A stretch of 64,000 nucleotides of DNA from Mangifera indica (lineage: Eukaryota > Streptophyta > Magnoliopsida > Sapindales > Anacardiaceae), in contig NC_058140.1 in NCBI RefSeq assembly GCF_011075055.1, forward strand, positions 18,229,945 to 18,293,944. The letters are read 5' to 3'. Within the stretch, counting starts at the first letter, position 1; every line of letters starts with the position of its first letter. The position numbers and the translations under genes were made by a program. A model generated the notes under the pieces. The model was not told the DNA's origin and searched no databases. It saw nothing but the letters and a program-made list of their open reading frames with translations. Positions 1 to 13,300 of the stretch are shown here, in pieces.

Positions 1-1091
1 TCCTAATAACTCCTCTTTCACACCTCTGATATTAAAACTATGACGTCAAAAAATTGCAAGGAGTTAAGTAGCAATAAAAAAGGATGCAATTAATCTGACA
101 TTTCCCAGGAAATGTACACAATAGTGTTCTATGTGCTCTTACTCCAAGCTGGAATAACAATGAGAAACAAAACAAACTACGGTCATGAAATGTTGATGGA
201 AGAGAATGTTTTCAATGGACTTTCAACAATTTGTCTGAAAAGATTAGATAACACTCGCATGTAAGAATAGCCAGCAGATAGGTCTTACTACATATATTTA
301 AACAAAGAAGTAAAAATCATATTATCCTTGACATGTTCTGATATTAAATTTGTGACTGAATCTCTTCTATGTCAGCCAATACTATATTACAACAACATTG
401 TCCAAAAATCTCAAGTTCTTGAAAGATTTCATCTATCTCGATATCTAAGTTCCACCACTATTAAAATAAAACATTTTTTTTGTTCCCAAAGTAAATTATA
501 TTCCTATTAGTTTCAGGTTAAGAATCATAACTAGCAGTTCTGATCCTGTGGGTGGAGCTGAAAATTTTAACTAACAGAATAATACTTATATTTCACCAGT
601 AACTCTGTTATATCAATTGACCAAGAGCAACTTATGCAGGAAAGACTGTCCTATGCTTCTCCCTTGAAAATTAATCCTAATCCTTACAAGTAAAGACCAA
701 AATATAGCAAATAAGCCCAACAGATAACAAATAATCAGTCTTACAAAATGCTGATGACTTGAACAATAAAACTAGTTTCACAGTACACAAACTTGTAATT
801 GCACCATGATTACCCTCTCCAATTAGGTGTACAGTTTGCTTAAATTATAATTGAAAGGATATTAAAGATAATGGTGTTAACATGAGAAAAATGAGAGACA
901 GAAAGAGTGATCAGACATCACCAAGTGATCCCCTAATTATCACGATACAAATTTCATCTCCAATCCTATTCTGATTAACAATTGCCATCTGTACCATATC
1001 TTTCTGGTAAGATTTGCTGCTGTGTATCGGCTATAAAAATGTTTTGTCCAAATATATTATCAAAGAGAGAGAAAGAGAGAGAGAATTATAC
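1..1091 (-). other. Intron of the methionine aminopeptidase gene
   Basis: No coding exon was found here on either strand. The next expected segment (EHAEKFGYG-type sequence up to the last metal ligands) is absent, so this is taken as an intron longer than 1 kb running off the left edge. A GA-rich microsatellite lies at about 1065-1083, just inside the intron after the donor site. Confidence 0.6.
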
Positions 1092-4000
1092 CAGATTCTC
1101 TTTCCGATTTTCTTGAAATTAGCACCATGTTGACAAACTGATATGGCTTTCTCCATGCACTCTTCGGTTACCTATCACAAGGTAACAATGTAGAAAACAT
1201 CTAAATAATATTAACAGTGAAGTGCAAAGACACACATTACAGGCAAAGAAGGATTTGTATAATGCAGATAGCACAAAGATAGTTAAAGTTTTTCAAAAAA
1301 GTTTTAACACCATCACAGTTAAAAAGGGTATTGAGACAAACCGAATTAATAGCTTTCCTTCCAGAATCATCAAAATTTTACCTTCACAAGGCGTTTAAGC
1401 TCGTTACTGACATTGCCACAAAAAAAGGTCTTGGATGTGTCTCCATGATACCCCTACAAAAGGAAGATTTTATACAAAGAAAAATAACCTTTACACTCTT
1501 CAAATGCTGAAAACTCCTCTAAGCCATGAAACTACAGAGTTAGATCACCACTCATGTCTCAGAAAGATTAAGTATTTAAGGAGCATATTTTCTTTCTTCT
1601 CATGAAATTTTGTTTAAGAAAACAGTCTGAATATTCAGTGAAGCAGGCACCAAAATTTATGCCAGCTAAGGATACCAGCCAACCACAATATGGCAGCACA
1701 AAAAAACTGAACAAAGAATCAAGCACATTATATAACTAATTCTTTACAGGTCCAATCATTCTCAATGTCACTTATTCCCCCCCTCAGATAATCCAGGGCC
1801 ATCATTTTGCATAGAAATACATCGACTGGCATGGATCCCATCTGATGATCAAATTAGTAATTACTATAGACAAAGAGATGATAACCAATTTGATATGTCA
1901 GGCAGTCAACACAAGGCCTTCAGACACTCTAATGATCATATTCATAAACAAGCTAGGATAAAAGTAATTAAGAGCATACATTTAAGTAGACTGTCACGTC
2001 AATGTTTATAATGTCACCATCCTGCAAACAGAAGAAATCAGTAATGATAATATATGTACTTGTCGTACAATAAACAAATAAGCACACACCAGACCTGTAG
2101 TTGGCGAGAATCAGGTATTCCATGACACATGCACTCATTTACAGATGTACAAACACTCTTGGGGAATCCTCCATAACCAAGAGGTGAAGGATAAGCACCA
2201 GCCTCTATGATCATTTGGTGCACAGCTTTGTCAATTTCATTTGTTGTCACTGATGGCTGATAAGATAACCAAAAAAAACGTAAAATGAAGTATCAAAAAC
2301 ATTTCAGATAAAGTTCAAGGATCAAATGTCTAAGAGGAAAACATGTAATGATTGAATAAGAACTTACTAACACTATTGTTTTACCCAAAATAAAATCCTA
2401 CATGTGGAAGATCAAGAAAGAAATGCATGCTCATTCTTTGATCCTGAGCACACAAACTTTTAACTTCCAACAGCTTTACTGCTTAACATGCAGAGAGAAC
2501 CATAGAAGTCTCCAAATCAAAACAAAGATTTTTAAATGAACACTTGGGAAAATCTTGAAAAGGGAAGCTTTCATAAATGCTGCACATACACTTAAGCACC
2601 TAAACATGATCATCTCTCAATGACATATTCAACCTGATGATTTATTGCATATCCAGACCAGCTAAAGTAATACTTTAACCAGACAGTTTTCATGAAAAAA
2701 TCCAATTACTAATTTGTTTTGTACTCAAATAACAAACTATCACATGATACAACATTTCTTACCCTAACCAAAGTTCCTGCATAGTTTAAGACTTTAGCAG
2801 CAAGCTCACATGCAGCCCTCATCTTAGTGATGCCTTCAGAATCATGAATCTGGGGCTCAGGTGAAAGTTCTGGCAGTATATTTGAACTTAGATAAGGAGG
2901 CTTTGGTATGTGATCAGGCACAGGTAAACGAGGTGATACCCTTCCACGCCTCAAAGGCAGCCTTCTTCTAAACTTTGGTTCACTTTGAAGCTCACGTTCT
3001 CTTCAGATGATGAACAATCAATCAATGAGTCACACATAGAACAATAGAACCTCATATACAGATGCCACACTAATATTTTTCCAGAAGCATAAATTAAAAA
3101 ATATTCATAATATTAGGATAAAATTTAGGTAATGACACAAAAAAATCACATAAATAATATTAAATCCTTATATTTCTAGGAAAGCACTTTCATTACAACC
3201 TTAATCTTAATCCAAAAGGACTTAGATGGAAGGAGAAGTTTAAACTTCAATTAATTTAGAAGCTAATACAATCAACTTAAATTTACGTGGAGAACTTATC
3301 CAAGGACCTTAAATTCCATTGGTTCCTTTACATGGTCACCACAAACCAAAAACCAAAAACCAATTCATTGTTTCTAAAACTTAAAGCCCTATGGTTAGCA
3401 CCTCAGATAGAGCCTAGAAGTGCCTTAAGTTATCTGCTTGTTGCTTCTATAAAATGACAAATTGTGGACATGTCATCGCAAGAAAATATGGAAAAAAGAA
3501 GAGTACGTTTGATTTTCAATAGGGAAACTATTTTTTTGTTTTTGAAACACAAAGAATATTAGAAAGTATTATCCATTAAAAGGTGTTCGCTTGGGTGTTC
3601 TTAAAAATAGCTTACTAGTATATAACTTAAAAACTAGTTCAAAAATGGGGAAAAAAAAAAGTGGTATTTTTTTCTGTTTTCATGAAATTTATACCCAACT
3701 TATATCTATGTAGAAACTGAATTCTAACATTTCAATACTTTTTTCAATCACAAAGCAAAATTCTTTCATATCGACAAGATGATAGTGAAACCCTTTATTT
3801 AAAAAATAATTATAGAGAATTTTCACCGTATCACTGATAAATGTTATCGTTAACAGTACATGAAATAAAAGTACCTGCTTATTCTCATCGCCTCCTCAAA
3901 ATACGAAAACTTCCTGCAATGAACGACAAGTTTCTTTGGTAGAAATGATTGTTTACCTGAATTGAACAAAGCATAGTAAAGCATTAATTAGGCATTCATT

Positions 4001-4151
4001 TAGCAAAAAAGGCAATAGAGTAACAGACAGACATACCAGAGATAGTAGAAAGCGAGAAGGTGAGAGGAGCTCCCATGAAAAGAGTTGACTTTGGAGATTC
4101 TCCATATAAGAAAGAAGATGAGCCATGTGTAAGGGAAGCAGCCAACGCCAT
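1092..4151 (-). CDS. MAP1D: Organellar methionine aminopeptidase type 1 (MAP1D-like), 3' end off the left edge
   Basis: Removes the initiator Met from proteins made in chloroplasts or mitochondria; a metallopeptidase. Seven exons read on the minus strand: 4037-4151, 3875-3956, 2763-3000, 2095-2256, 1980-2021, 1382-1453 and 1092-1171. All have GT-AG borders and compatible phases, giving 263 codons of an expected ~350. Residues 1-50 are rich in Ser, Leu and Lys with few acidic residues, as in a transit peptide. The catalytic core begins near residue 100. The segment [20 protein letters not shown] is the family signature. H190 matches the substrate-binding His of E. coli MAP (H79), and D207 and D218 match metal ligands D97 and D108. 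The last His and two Glu ligands lie beyond the window; bases 1-1091 are intron. The organellar class rests on the leader; the choice of 1D over 1B or 1C is an inference. Confidence 0.9.
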
Positions 4152-4335
4152 TCTCAGTGTACTCAGAAAGTGGAGTTGAAGAAGATAATATCAAAAGAAA
4201 AGAGGAGTTGGCGTCATTCGAACAGAGTCCATGGGCTTACCTAAATGCGGTTGTTTGTACCCATATCACTAAAAGAATTGGGCCTTAGGTCCACAAAGTA
4301 ACACAAGTCGCGGGTAGAAATTGTTGTATTGTAAG

Positions 4336-4373
<38 letters not shown>

Positions 4374-4655
4374 TTGAATCAATTATGGATATTTATAATA
4401 AATATTAATTTAAAAATAAATTAATAAAAACATTAACTTTATAAACTTAACAATATTTCATTGATTTTTGTGTTATTGAATTGTGAATTATCCATTATTT
4501 TATGAGAATCATAAAGAGGGTGAAAAGGTATAATTAAATTTTAAAATAAATAAACCAAATTATGTTATTTGATTAACATGACAATAAATAATGCATGATA
4601 GTTGCCAATCGAAGAAATAGCTCAGCCAAGCTTTTAAAGTTGACTGATTTAGGAA
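4152..4655. other. Intergenic region with (AT)n microsatellite
   Basis: Upstream side of the methionine aminopeptidase gene. It holds its presumed 5' UTR and promoter in the first 100-200 bp, an uninterrupted AT dinucleotide run at 4339-4369 (31 nt), and otherwise very AT-rich sequence. No further gene seen. Confidence 0.6.
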
Positions 4656-5366
4656 GGCCAAAATACTTCCTCCCACCCAAGGTTACCTGTAATTCCAAAC
4701 TTATATATCTTTAATTTTTTAAAATTTAAAATCTTACTTATTAGCAAAACTTTATTTAAAAAACTTATTTAAAATTAAAGGTAAAATCATCATTTAACAA
4801 AAAATATTAAAAATTAAAATTTTATTACGTTTTTTCTCTTAGTTAAAATATAATAATTTCCTCTTCAACTCAAAGTTTAAAAAATAACAATTTTGCTTAG
4901 GGTTTTGAAACTATCTTAAAAAACGACGACGTTCGTTGTTTTCGATCGCATTGACTCTTCCTCCTGACTTATCTCTCTCAGCTGATTAAACCCCACCATT
5001 CGATTAAGATGATTTCTTTTAATGAAAAGTGGAGTTTGATCGAGAGAGAGAGATAAGCCAGAAGAGAGAGTTAACTCAGTCAAAAACAACAAACTTCATT
5101 ATTTTTAATGATGGTCTCAAAACCCTATAGGAAAATTATCACTTTTTAAACTTTGAATGAAAGTAAATTATTAGATTTTCAAATTAAGAAAAAAATATAT
5201 AATAAAACTTTACTTTTTTAAATTTTTGTTAAATAATGATTTTATTTTTAATTTTAACTGAAATTTTTAACCGAATTTTATTCATAAATAATACTTTAAA
5301 TTTTTTAAAATTCGAAAGTATAAATTTGAAATTTCATTTAACCTTAGTGGGAACAAGTTTTTGGCC
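4656..5366. mobile_element. Foldback (Mutator-like MITE) element, copy A
   Basis: Begins GGCCAAAATACTTCC and ends with the inverted counterpart ...GTTTTTGGCC. The two halves are imperfect inverted repeats: the left arm has AGGGTTTTGAAACTATC and the right arm GATGGTCTCAAAACCCT. Flanking 9-mers ATTTAGGAA and TTTTAGAAA match at 7 of 9, a worn target duplication. It carries no transposase. It lies about 0.5 kb upstream of the methionine aminopeptidase start. Copy g (47378) shares its ...GGGAACAAG right end. Confidence 0.75.
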
Positions 5367-6161
5367 TTTTAGAAATTCACCGTCATGCCAAAATTTAACC
5401 GTGGACTGATTTATATACACCGTATCGGTAAAAAACGAGGCCTAAATTTCTCATAAATAAACAATATTATTTCTTCTTCAGAGAAAGTCATGCATGGCTG
5501 TGCTGTGCTCAATTTCCAGCATGGACAATTGCCCAATTACAGCTGGGAGAGAACCCAATTTAATATCAACATATATTCTATAGGTGGTGGGATGTGATTA
5601 TCCAAATTATTTCTAAGAATTTTTTAACCATCTATTGTCAACTTGTCAAGAGATCTTACAATCTACACAATTACAAACCGGAATCAAAATCTGATTCTCA
5701 TGGCCCTCCTCCGCCTTAAACTCGTCAAATTGTAGATTATTTTAATTTGATATTATTGTGAGGTTTGACTCTGATTAGCATGCCATATCAACATACAATC
5801 TAATTTAACTAATTAAAAATCTTAATATTATCATTGATCATGCGAACAATCACTATCATGTAGTTGCAGGTGTAAAAGTAAAATTGCATGTGTGTTATCA
5901 CCGAATCAAAAGAACAATTGTTTACCACATATCCATTTCTAATTTTTTTTTCCTTTTTAAAAAAAAAAATTTTAAACTTCTTGTTACACCTAATTTCAGC
6001 TTTTTGTCTTTTAATTTACAATTCAACTTTTGCAACTTGCAGCTACACCTCCTTCACACTTATCCCCCCCGCCTCCCTTGGATTGCACCTTTTAACATTC
6101 ACAAAATTCCAAGCAAAAAACAGCGACTTAAAAAAAAACCAAAACTAAAGTAAATTAAATG
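5367..6161. other. Intergenic region, 3' side of the RAV gene
   Basis: AT-rich, with long A and T runs near 5940-5970 and 6115-6140. The 86-89 codon open frames here overlap one another in two frames over low-complexity sequence and are not credible genes. The 3' UTR of the RAV gene probably occupies the right end. Confidence 0.5.
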
Positions 6162-7238
6162 TTACAAAGCTCCGATCATCCTTTGTTTCCTAATACACTC
6201 CACTGACAACAGCTCCATTTCTCTCATTCTCTTCCCGTTACACCCACTATTCATCTTGTCGCCACCATTCGCAGGTATTTTGAATATGTTGACTCCGAAT
6301 AGTCGCATCATCTGAACCGGTTCAACGGCTTTCTCCAACTCAAAACTCGCTCCGGTTCTTGCTTTCCAATCTATATACAGTTGATTATCCGATCCGGTTG
6401 ATTTCTGGAAACTGACCACGTCCCCGGCTTTTAAATTTTTCTCCTTCACGAAACGGCTCCACCCTTTTGTTAAGACGTAACTCTGGCTGCTATTCCAATA
6501 CGAGTACCTAAATCTCCAAACTTTACCGGTGACATCTTCGAAATTCAAAAGCACTCCTTTGGAAGTGCTTCCGCTTTGTAAAGGGAAGTGCTTTTCCGCA
6601 TGTTGTTTTGGGATGACCAATCTGTTCAGCTTCCCGACGTCGCTAGGCGTAACTGTTTTTTCGAAAAGCTGTTCACGGGCTTTGAAGACCCGGTTCGAAC
6701 CGAAAGAATTAACACCACCGTCGACTTTTATTCTCTTCCCGTTGACATCAAGACCGTAATTTTTCTTACTTTGCTCAAACTCATCATTGTATGTATGTTT
6801 TCTGAGCATGTCAACGATCTCCGCCTTCGAATGAGAGTTCAAGAAGGCAATTTCGAAGTCATTCTCTTCGGCTTCCGCCGTTTGTTTGAAGTTGGTGACG
6901 GCATCACGCCCACGAAAACGCTGGGCAGCAATATCATAGGCTTTTGCAGCCTCTTCTTCTTCATTAAAGGTCCCAAGCCAGACCCGCTGGTGCTTCTCGT
7001 ATATCTGAGCACCCCATCGGCCATTTGGCTGTGGCACAACTCCTTTGTATTTAGACGAGGGAAGCTTTCTTGACTCTGCCTCGATGCCATTTTCAGAGTC
7101 CAAAATAGCACTGGCGCCACTCCCGACTCGGCAAGGACTCTCAGTTGACGATTTTGTCGGTGGAAAAGGATTAAAAATTGGTGGAGAAATAGATGTGGAA
7201 TCAGTTGTTGTACTCTCATCTAAAGAAGTTGCGTCCAT
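6162..7238 (-). CDS. RAV-family AP2/ERF plus B3 transcription factor (RAV1/TEMPRANILLO type)
   Basis: Nuclear DNA-binding repressor with two domains that bind CAACA and CACCTG half-sites; relatives repress FT and gibberellin synthesis and delay flowering. The single exon of 358 aa has the usual length and intronless structure. The AP2 domain spans about residues 63-118 ([38 protein letters not shown]). The B3 domain spans about 187-297 ([41 protein letters not shown]). The RLFGV repression motif sits at 312-316. Residues 1-60 are Ser/Thr/Pro-rich and unstructured. The start is the only Met before the conserved region, and a TATA box lies about 100 bp upstream. Whether it is the RAV1 or the TEM ortholog cannot be settled without a tree. 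Confidence 0.97.
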   Translation of the reverse strand: MDATSLDESTTTDSTSISPPIFNPFPPTKSSTESPCRVGSGASAILDSENGIEAESRKLPSSKYKGVVPQPNGRWGAQIYEKHQRVWLGTFNEEEEAAKAYDIAAQRFRGRDAVTNFKQTAEAEENDFEIAFLNSHSKAEIVDMLRKHTYNDEFEQSKKNYGLDVNGKRIKVDGGVNSFGSNRVFKAREQLFEKTVTPSDVGKLNRLVIPKQHAEKHFPLQSGSTSKGVLLNFEDVTGKVWRFRYSYWNSSQSYVLTKGWSRFVKEKNLKAGDVVSFQKSTGSDNQLYIDWKARTGASFELEKAVEPVQMMRLFGVNIFKIPANGGDKMNSGCNGKRMREMELLSVECIRKQRMIGAL

Positions 7239-7338
7239 ACTTTGATTAAAAGAAAGGTTCTTAAATTTTGTATAGAAAAGAGAAGTAACGAAAATATGAG
7301 TTAGATTTGTTTGGAGATCATGCTGGTGAAGACGTATG

Positions 7339-7346
7339 TATATATA
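7339..7346 (-). promoter_or_regulatory. TATA box of the RAV gene
   Basis: TATATATA on the minus strand about 100 bp before the RAV start codon, which predicts a 5' UTR of roughly 70 nt. Position and sequence are those of a plant core promoter. Confidence 0.65.
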
Positions 7347-7370
7347 GCAGGAATTTGGGGCAAGTGTTTA

Positions 7371-7421
7371 TTATTATAATAATAATAATAATTTAAAAAA
7401 AAAAAGAGAGAGAGAGAGAGA
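7371..7421. repeat. (TAA)n and (GA)n microsatellites in the RAV upstream region
   Basis: An ATA/TAA trinucleotide run at 7371-7392 is followed, after an A tract, by an AG run at 7405-7421. GA repeats upstream of plant genes can bind BPC/GAGA factors; a role here is inference. Confidence 0.7.
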
Positions 7422-9421
7422 TGGGGATGTGGGTGAGGTGGGTCAACCCAAGTAAGGAACTCACCCGGAAGATTCACATTGAGCGTAAGAGTAATTGCAG
7501 TAGTATGTGTATGTTGTGGGCTATGTATGTAAAGTGGGACCTACGTTAGCAAGTTGATGGGGTTCACATGACTGTGGACCGTGTTTAAGTTAAATTCGTC
7601 CCCCCTGCCCTTTGCCGCTCTTGCTGTCTACAACTACAAGCATGGCCTCTTGTTTATATTTTTCTTATAATAATAATAAGTTTGATTTTTCATATTATTA
7701 TTATTTTATTATTTTATTATATATATATCTTATCGTATACTGTTATTGACACTTCATTCCTCTATTTACTTGGCCACTAGGATGGGAAGTGGGCCAAATT
7801 ATTATTACGAGATAGATGGATGGATAGACATTGGACGTTGAAGACAAAATAAAAATGGCTCAGCCAACAAGAAATTCCCATAACAACACCTTGGCATCAT
7901 TTGATTCGTCCTCCGTCAACTTTGGTTTGTCTTATTGGATAGGTTCACCTTAGTGTCTCTCAAAACTCCAATCTTACCAACAATCACATATTCACCTTTC
8001 TATGTTCATGCACTTACATGACCCACCCCAATCTTAAATCTCCACCCTTCCTTCCCAGATCCAACGGTGCTCATTTCTCTTACTTCTATTTTGTTTTTTC
8101 CAATATCCAGAACGCGCTGGATCTAAATTTAATCATTTATAATTTATTTGTACGGACGAGTCATCAATGGCTGAGTCTATGCAGTGCATGGCCCACAAGT
8201 GGCAAGTTGAACAAACAGGTTGTGGGTCATTGGCAGCGGTTTAAATTTTTGATAAAGTTAATATAGGTAGTTTTAATTAGATTATAATGTACCATTTGTA
8301 GTAATGGTAGAGGGAAAGGGAGTACTGGGAAGGGAACGTATGAAGGAGTCTGGGTTGCCATCACTCGTCCACAGAATTATTGATGTGAACATGAACACGT
8401 TTTTTTATGGACCGTCCTTTCTTCTTATGATATTATTTACATATGATTACATCTTCACCATTCATTCTCTTGATGTTTATCACAATTTCGGCTGACCACT
8501 ACAACATTCTATCCAAAACCATGGGGCATTTTGATCTCATAACAAAAAGTGAATGCTACAGTGGTGCCATTAATTTAATTTTAAAACATGTGATTTTATA
8601 TATTGGTCACATGTGTTAATTACAAAATAAGCAGCTCAGCTCCTCGAATTTAGAATGTATAGGCCAATCGGCGGTCCTACATGCATAAGATCGCACAATA
8701 TTAATTGAGATTGATCTATATACAAAATTAAGGGTTAGATTTGTCATTATGGATAATACATCTTAAGCATAAAGTTAATATAACTGATTTATGTCGGTGG
8801 TGTTGGGTGCCATTCTAGTCATCTCTTTAAACTTTCATCATTAAAATCTCGTAATCTTAATCTTAATCTTAATCTAGAGTGTGTCACCATGGCCATCGTT
8901 TTCAAATAGACTATTTTTCCTTTATAAATTCATGAAGATTTGCTAGGGCATATAAAACGTTAAGTATCCGACGGCTGTGCGTCCATTAAAAAATGATATA
9001 TAATTTAATCTTCTCAAATGCTTATCTTAAAACAACCAAACAAACAGAACTTTATAAGGTTTCCATTTCCACCTGGCCTCATCAACAAATTTGACAAATA
9101 AAAGTGTGCGTGTGTTATCTATTTTGCTTTCCTTTTTCACTATAATATTAGTCTTTGTGATCATCTCAACCATATTACTTTATTATAATTCATCACATGA
9201 GTTGATGACATGTTCCCACTCCCTAGGTTGTCTTTTTTCTTTCGACTTTCATATGCCTGCTGCGCCATGTCTTACCCACCGACGCCGACCCACCTCACCT
9301 CATCTCAGCTTATGGGAAGGAACCTTTTGGAGATTTCTTGAGATTTTAAACTTGATTTGTTGTTCTTGATCTGCTAATAATCACCAAATTAACCCACATT
9401 TTCAAAAGAATATTTTATTAA
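7422..9421. other. Gene-free intergenic region
   Basis: No coding sequence supported. It shows AT-rich DNA with TAATAA-type microsatellites near 7666-7725 and four copies of a TTAATC-like hexamer at 8850-8875. Open frames of 60-92 codons have no recognisable motifs and are chance length for this composition. The first ~1 kb may contain distal RAV promoter elements. Confidence 0.5.
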
Positions 9422-10322
9422 GGCCAAATGGCTATTTTCCATTTGAACTTTGATGAGTTTTTACTTTTAAAGTTTGAAAAAGTTTAATTGTCTACTAATC
9501 ATCTATTTTTATTAAAAAAAATTATTATGTAAAAGGATATAAAAATCATTTTACACGAACTAATAATAAGTATTTCATATCTGAATGTAAACATGAGATT
9601 ATTATCTTTAAGTTGTTATTATTAAGGTTATTTTAATGGAAGTATTCAACACTCAACGATATAAGTCATCCTCAATGTTATTATCCACAACAACATCGAC
9701 TTTGTTATTGTTGATTCACAAAATTTTTCATTTTTTGCACAATTTAATCTGTAATGTTTTCATGAAAGACGCAATCATAATTCGATTTCAGAGTTAATTA
9801 ATGATAAATATCATAATTGATGTTATATGTGGACATTTGGTGCAAGTCAATGGCAGTGGAGAAGGATCTTAGATTTTTGCAATTATTCTTTGGATTTCAA
9901 TGTTATATATACAAAATTACCACTCAATTGTTAAGGTTGTGTCCAGTTAGTAAAGTCATAAAGAATAAATTAGATGAGAAAGAAGGTAGTGTGGCGATGA
10001 GAGGAAAAAAATGACACATTTAAAAGATGTTTGTCGAGGAGAAAGAGTTAGAAAAATTTCTCAATTAAAAAGTGAAAGCAAAAGAAAACAAAAAATAAAT
10101 CAAATATTTGCATAATTTCAATAAAAAAATATGATAGATTACATTTAACATTATGGTAAGTGTTTAATTTCATAATTTTATTAAATATGATAAACTAATA
10201 ATTTCAATGATATCAAACATTTTTTATTAATGAAAATAGATGATAAGTAGGTATATAATTTTATTTTTTTTCAAACTTAAAGGGTGCGTAAGAAAATTTC
10301 ATCAAAGTTTGGTCATTCGGCC
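9422..10322. mobile_element. Foldback element, diverged copy m
   Basis: Starts GGCCAAATGGCTATTTTCC and ends ...GGTCATTCGGCC. A subterminal AACTTTGATGA is present in inverted orientation inside both ends. I see no clear 9-bp duplication, so it is an old or related element. No coding capacity. Confidence 0.5.
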
Positions 10323-13300
10323 TCCATCAATAACCTTGATATTCTTTTTTTTTTTTTTTTGGCTCCCTTTTTCTAGAAACAGCTGAAATTACGATGGTAA
10401 AGATTGAATTTTTATCGGGTTGTTGATGAGGTCAGTGCTTTGTTCATAAGATAATGTATAAATAATAGAATGTCACATCATTGGTTCAGGAGAGTACCTA
10501 CATTAGCATAAAGTGGCGAAATAACAAATATTATGTAGCTGCAAAGTTGTAAAAGTAGGAATATATGTTTATGCTTTGTACCCTATTATTATTAATAATA
10601 ACTAAAAGAGCAATTCGAATTTGTGGAAGTTTCTCGCCACGTCAACAAGAGGTGGATTTGATTCTATATGAATCAAACTTGGTCGGTCAAGTGTTCACAT
10701 GAGCTAGGGCTTGATTTAGAGGAGAAATAAGTAAATTCAAATTTCATTCAAGTTAGATAAAATTATAAATTTGGGTAAAATTGTAAAAATAGGAAGATGT
10801 TCACTCCTTATGGTCAAATATTTTTTATAGTTATTATACTTGCATCTTGGCTTTTTCTTTTTTATACTCATAATCTTTCGATAATATTCACTTAAAAATA
10901 GGTGTTCTTCCTACTATAATAAGTGTTTTGTTAATTAGAATTACATTTTTACCCTTAAATGATCATTCAACTATTTTAAAATAAAAATTAACTCAATTTA
11001 AATAATGAGAAATTATTTGACTTTCTTTTAAACATACTTGTAAGTTATATTTCAACATTTTCTCTATTTAATAAAAAACAAATCAACTTAAATTATGAGA
11101 AATGACTGTAATATACATAAGACATACATGTAAATGTTACAATACTCTTCCATTTATATAATCTTTCCTCTTCTTCATCCGCCTCACAATCGTCATATGT
11201 AGTATCCCTCCTTAAATAATCCTTACCATAGTCACATGTATTCCAACACGTATCGTAATAATATCTTCTTTTACAAGTTCATCAATTTAAATAGTCTTAT
11301 CTTGCCTCGATGCTTCGAAGACATTTTGATGGGCCTTCATTTCAAAACAATGTTATTTTGGAGTTTAATTCACTCTAAATGACATTGTTTTAGAGTTGAC
11401 ATGAATACAAATATTGAATTTCAATTCAAATAGTAAACTAAATTTATATTAAAATTTTATGAATTAAATTAAATTTATCGGTTAAACCAAATCCAACTAA
11501 AATTTAATTCATGAATTTGAATTAAATTATTTTAATTATAGTCTCAAATTTAAATAATTCGAATTCAATCTAAAGCTATTTCAGGCCAACATTTATGATT
11601 CCATGCCTTTTGTTTTTTTCTTATCCTCCAACTTTTTTCTTCAATGTGTTCACACGCAACCAACTCGGAACACCCAATCAAATAATTTTATTTATTAAAG
11701 TCTTTAGACTGTTGCTTGATCCTCTACCGACATGGACAATGACCCACCTTTTCGGGTCAAACCACGTGAGCCCTCTATTTTCCTTTTTTTTCAATTTAAT
11801 TGACCAACAGTATTAAATTTTCGGACAGCTTTTGTTTTCAAATGCGTGATTGAACAATTGAAGAAAAACAAAAACAGAAATTATCTACTATTTATAGACA
11901 GATAAATATTTAATAATTCATATAAAAAATAATAATGTTTTTTTCTGGAATAATACCGCAATCTAGAAACATTGAAACATGGTTAAAGACAAGTGTGATT
12001 AAGATATTATTATTATAATACTTGTAATGTAGTGTAGTGTAGTGTGCAAGTTTCAAACATAAATAAAAACCAGAAGATTCTTAATGAGTCAATCAAAATA
12101 CAGCTAGGCTAACCTGAAACAATTAATATTCAATGAAGGCAGCAGAATCCATCTCCGTGCCATTGAAATTGTTTCCAGTGTAAGTTGCTTTTGTTGACTA
12201 CATCCATCATCAACCTTATAATTATTATCATAAATGGAATCCATCAATGACGAAGATAATCCAATCCGTAAAAATGAGTTTATGGCTTCAGAGTGAGGAG
12301 TTCTTGATAAAACTCATAACATCGGAGATGATAATCAGAGATGATATAATTAAATAACTCTAGTTCTTCATTTTCTTAATCTGTCTTCTCTTTTAAATTT
12401 TTTTTAAACTCTTATTTATAAAAGTTTTGAATCTCACTAGAAACCTACAGATGATTCACTCTATCCCACTAATTCTCGTTGCTTGTTTTATTGTTTTTTT
12501 TTTTTTTTTCTATAATCTGCAATATTAATGAGATTAATCAGGTATTATGAAAGTTAATTGAAAAATTATGGGAATTCGGTGAGTCGGTCCAACTTAATTA
12601 AATGGGTCCCCACTCATACTTCTAGAGCGTGGAAGTCAAAAACAGAACGTTAGAAAGTCAAATAAAAATTGGGTACTATTCAAGATAAGCCTCCTATCCT
12701 CATCTATCTTCTATTACAAGTTGCTACTGCTGGTTGCCAATTTTTGCTATTTATTTTCTATTTCTCACGTTTACAATTACATGCTTAGCCCTCAGTACAT
12801 AGACTAGACTTTGTGCATATCTCGAGGTCTTCCATTGCTGGTCCTATTCAAAAGAAAAATCTTTAACTACACTACACTACACTACACGTCAATTATACAT
12901 ATAAAAAAGATTAAATTATCCTAATCATATATTTATTTATTTATTAACTTTTAATAATATATTAATCTCCTGTTTAATGGGTTCGTTTGTTCCTAAAAAT
13001 GATAGGCTGTTTTTATGGCATTTGGGAAGGCTACGTGGCCTTATTTAGTGTCATAACTTAAGACTAATAATTGCATAAATTTATCTGCTTAAATTAAATT
13101 ATTAATTTATAATTAAATAAATAATTTTTTTTTAAAAATTATGCAATCAAATATTGTTACATCAAATAAAAGATTATTATGGATTAAAATGTGTTTAAAA
13201 GCACAGAATTCAGAAGACTAGTCAAAATATTGAAGCGGCGTGATGGCAGGCAGGCTAGAAATAAGAGAGGACGACACCACTTGGCCCTCACAGTCACAGA

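Noticed and set aside
5884..6153. Two overlapping frames of 86 and 89 codons
   Set aside because: Low-complexity T- and A-rich sequence read in two frames at once; no motif, and next to the RAV 3' end.
6529..7245. Several 66-161 codon frames within the RAV locus
   Set aside because: Shadows of the RAV coding sequence in other frames.
8850..8875. Four TTAATC-like hexamers that look telomere-like
   Set aside because: Not the plant telomere unit TTTAGGG/CCCTAAA, and too few copies.
12104..12310. Stop-free minus-strand stretch of about 65 codons
   Set aside because: No defensible start, splice sites or family; length within chance.
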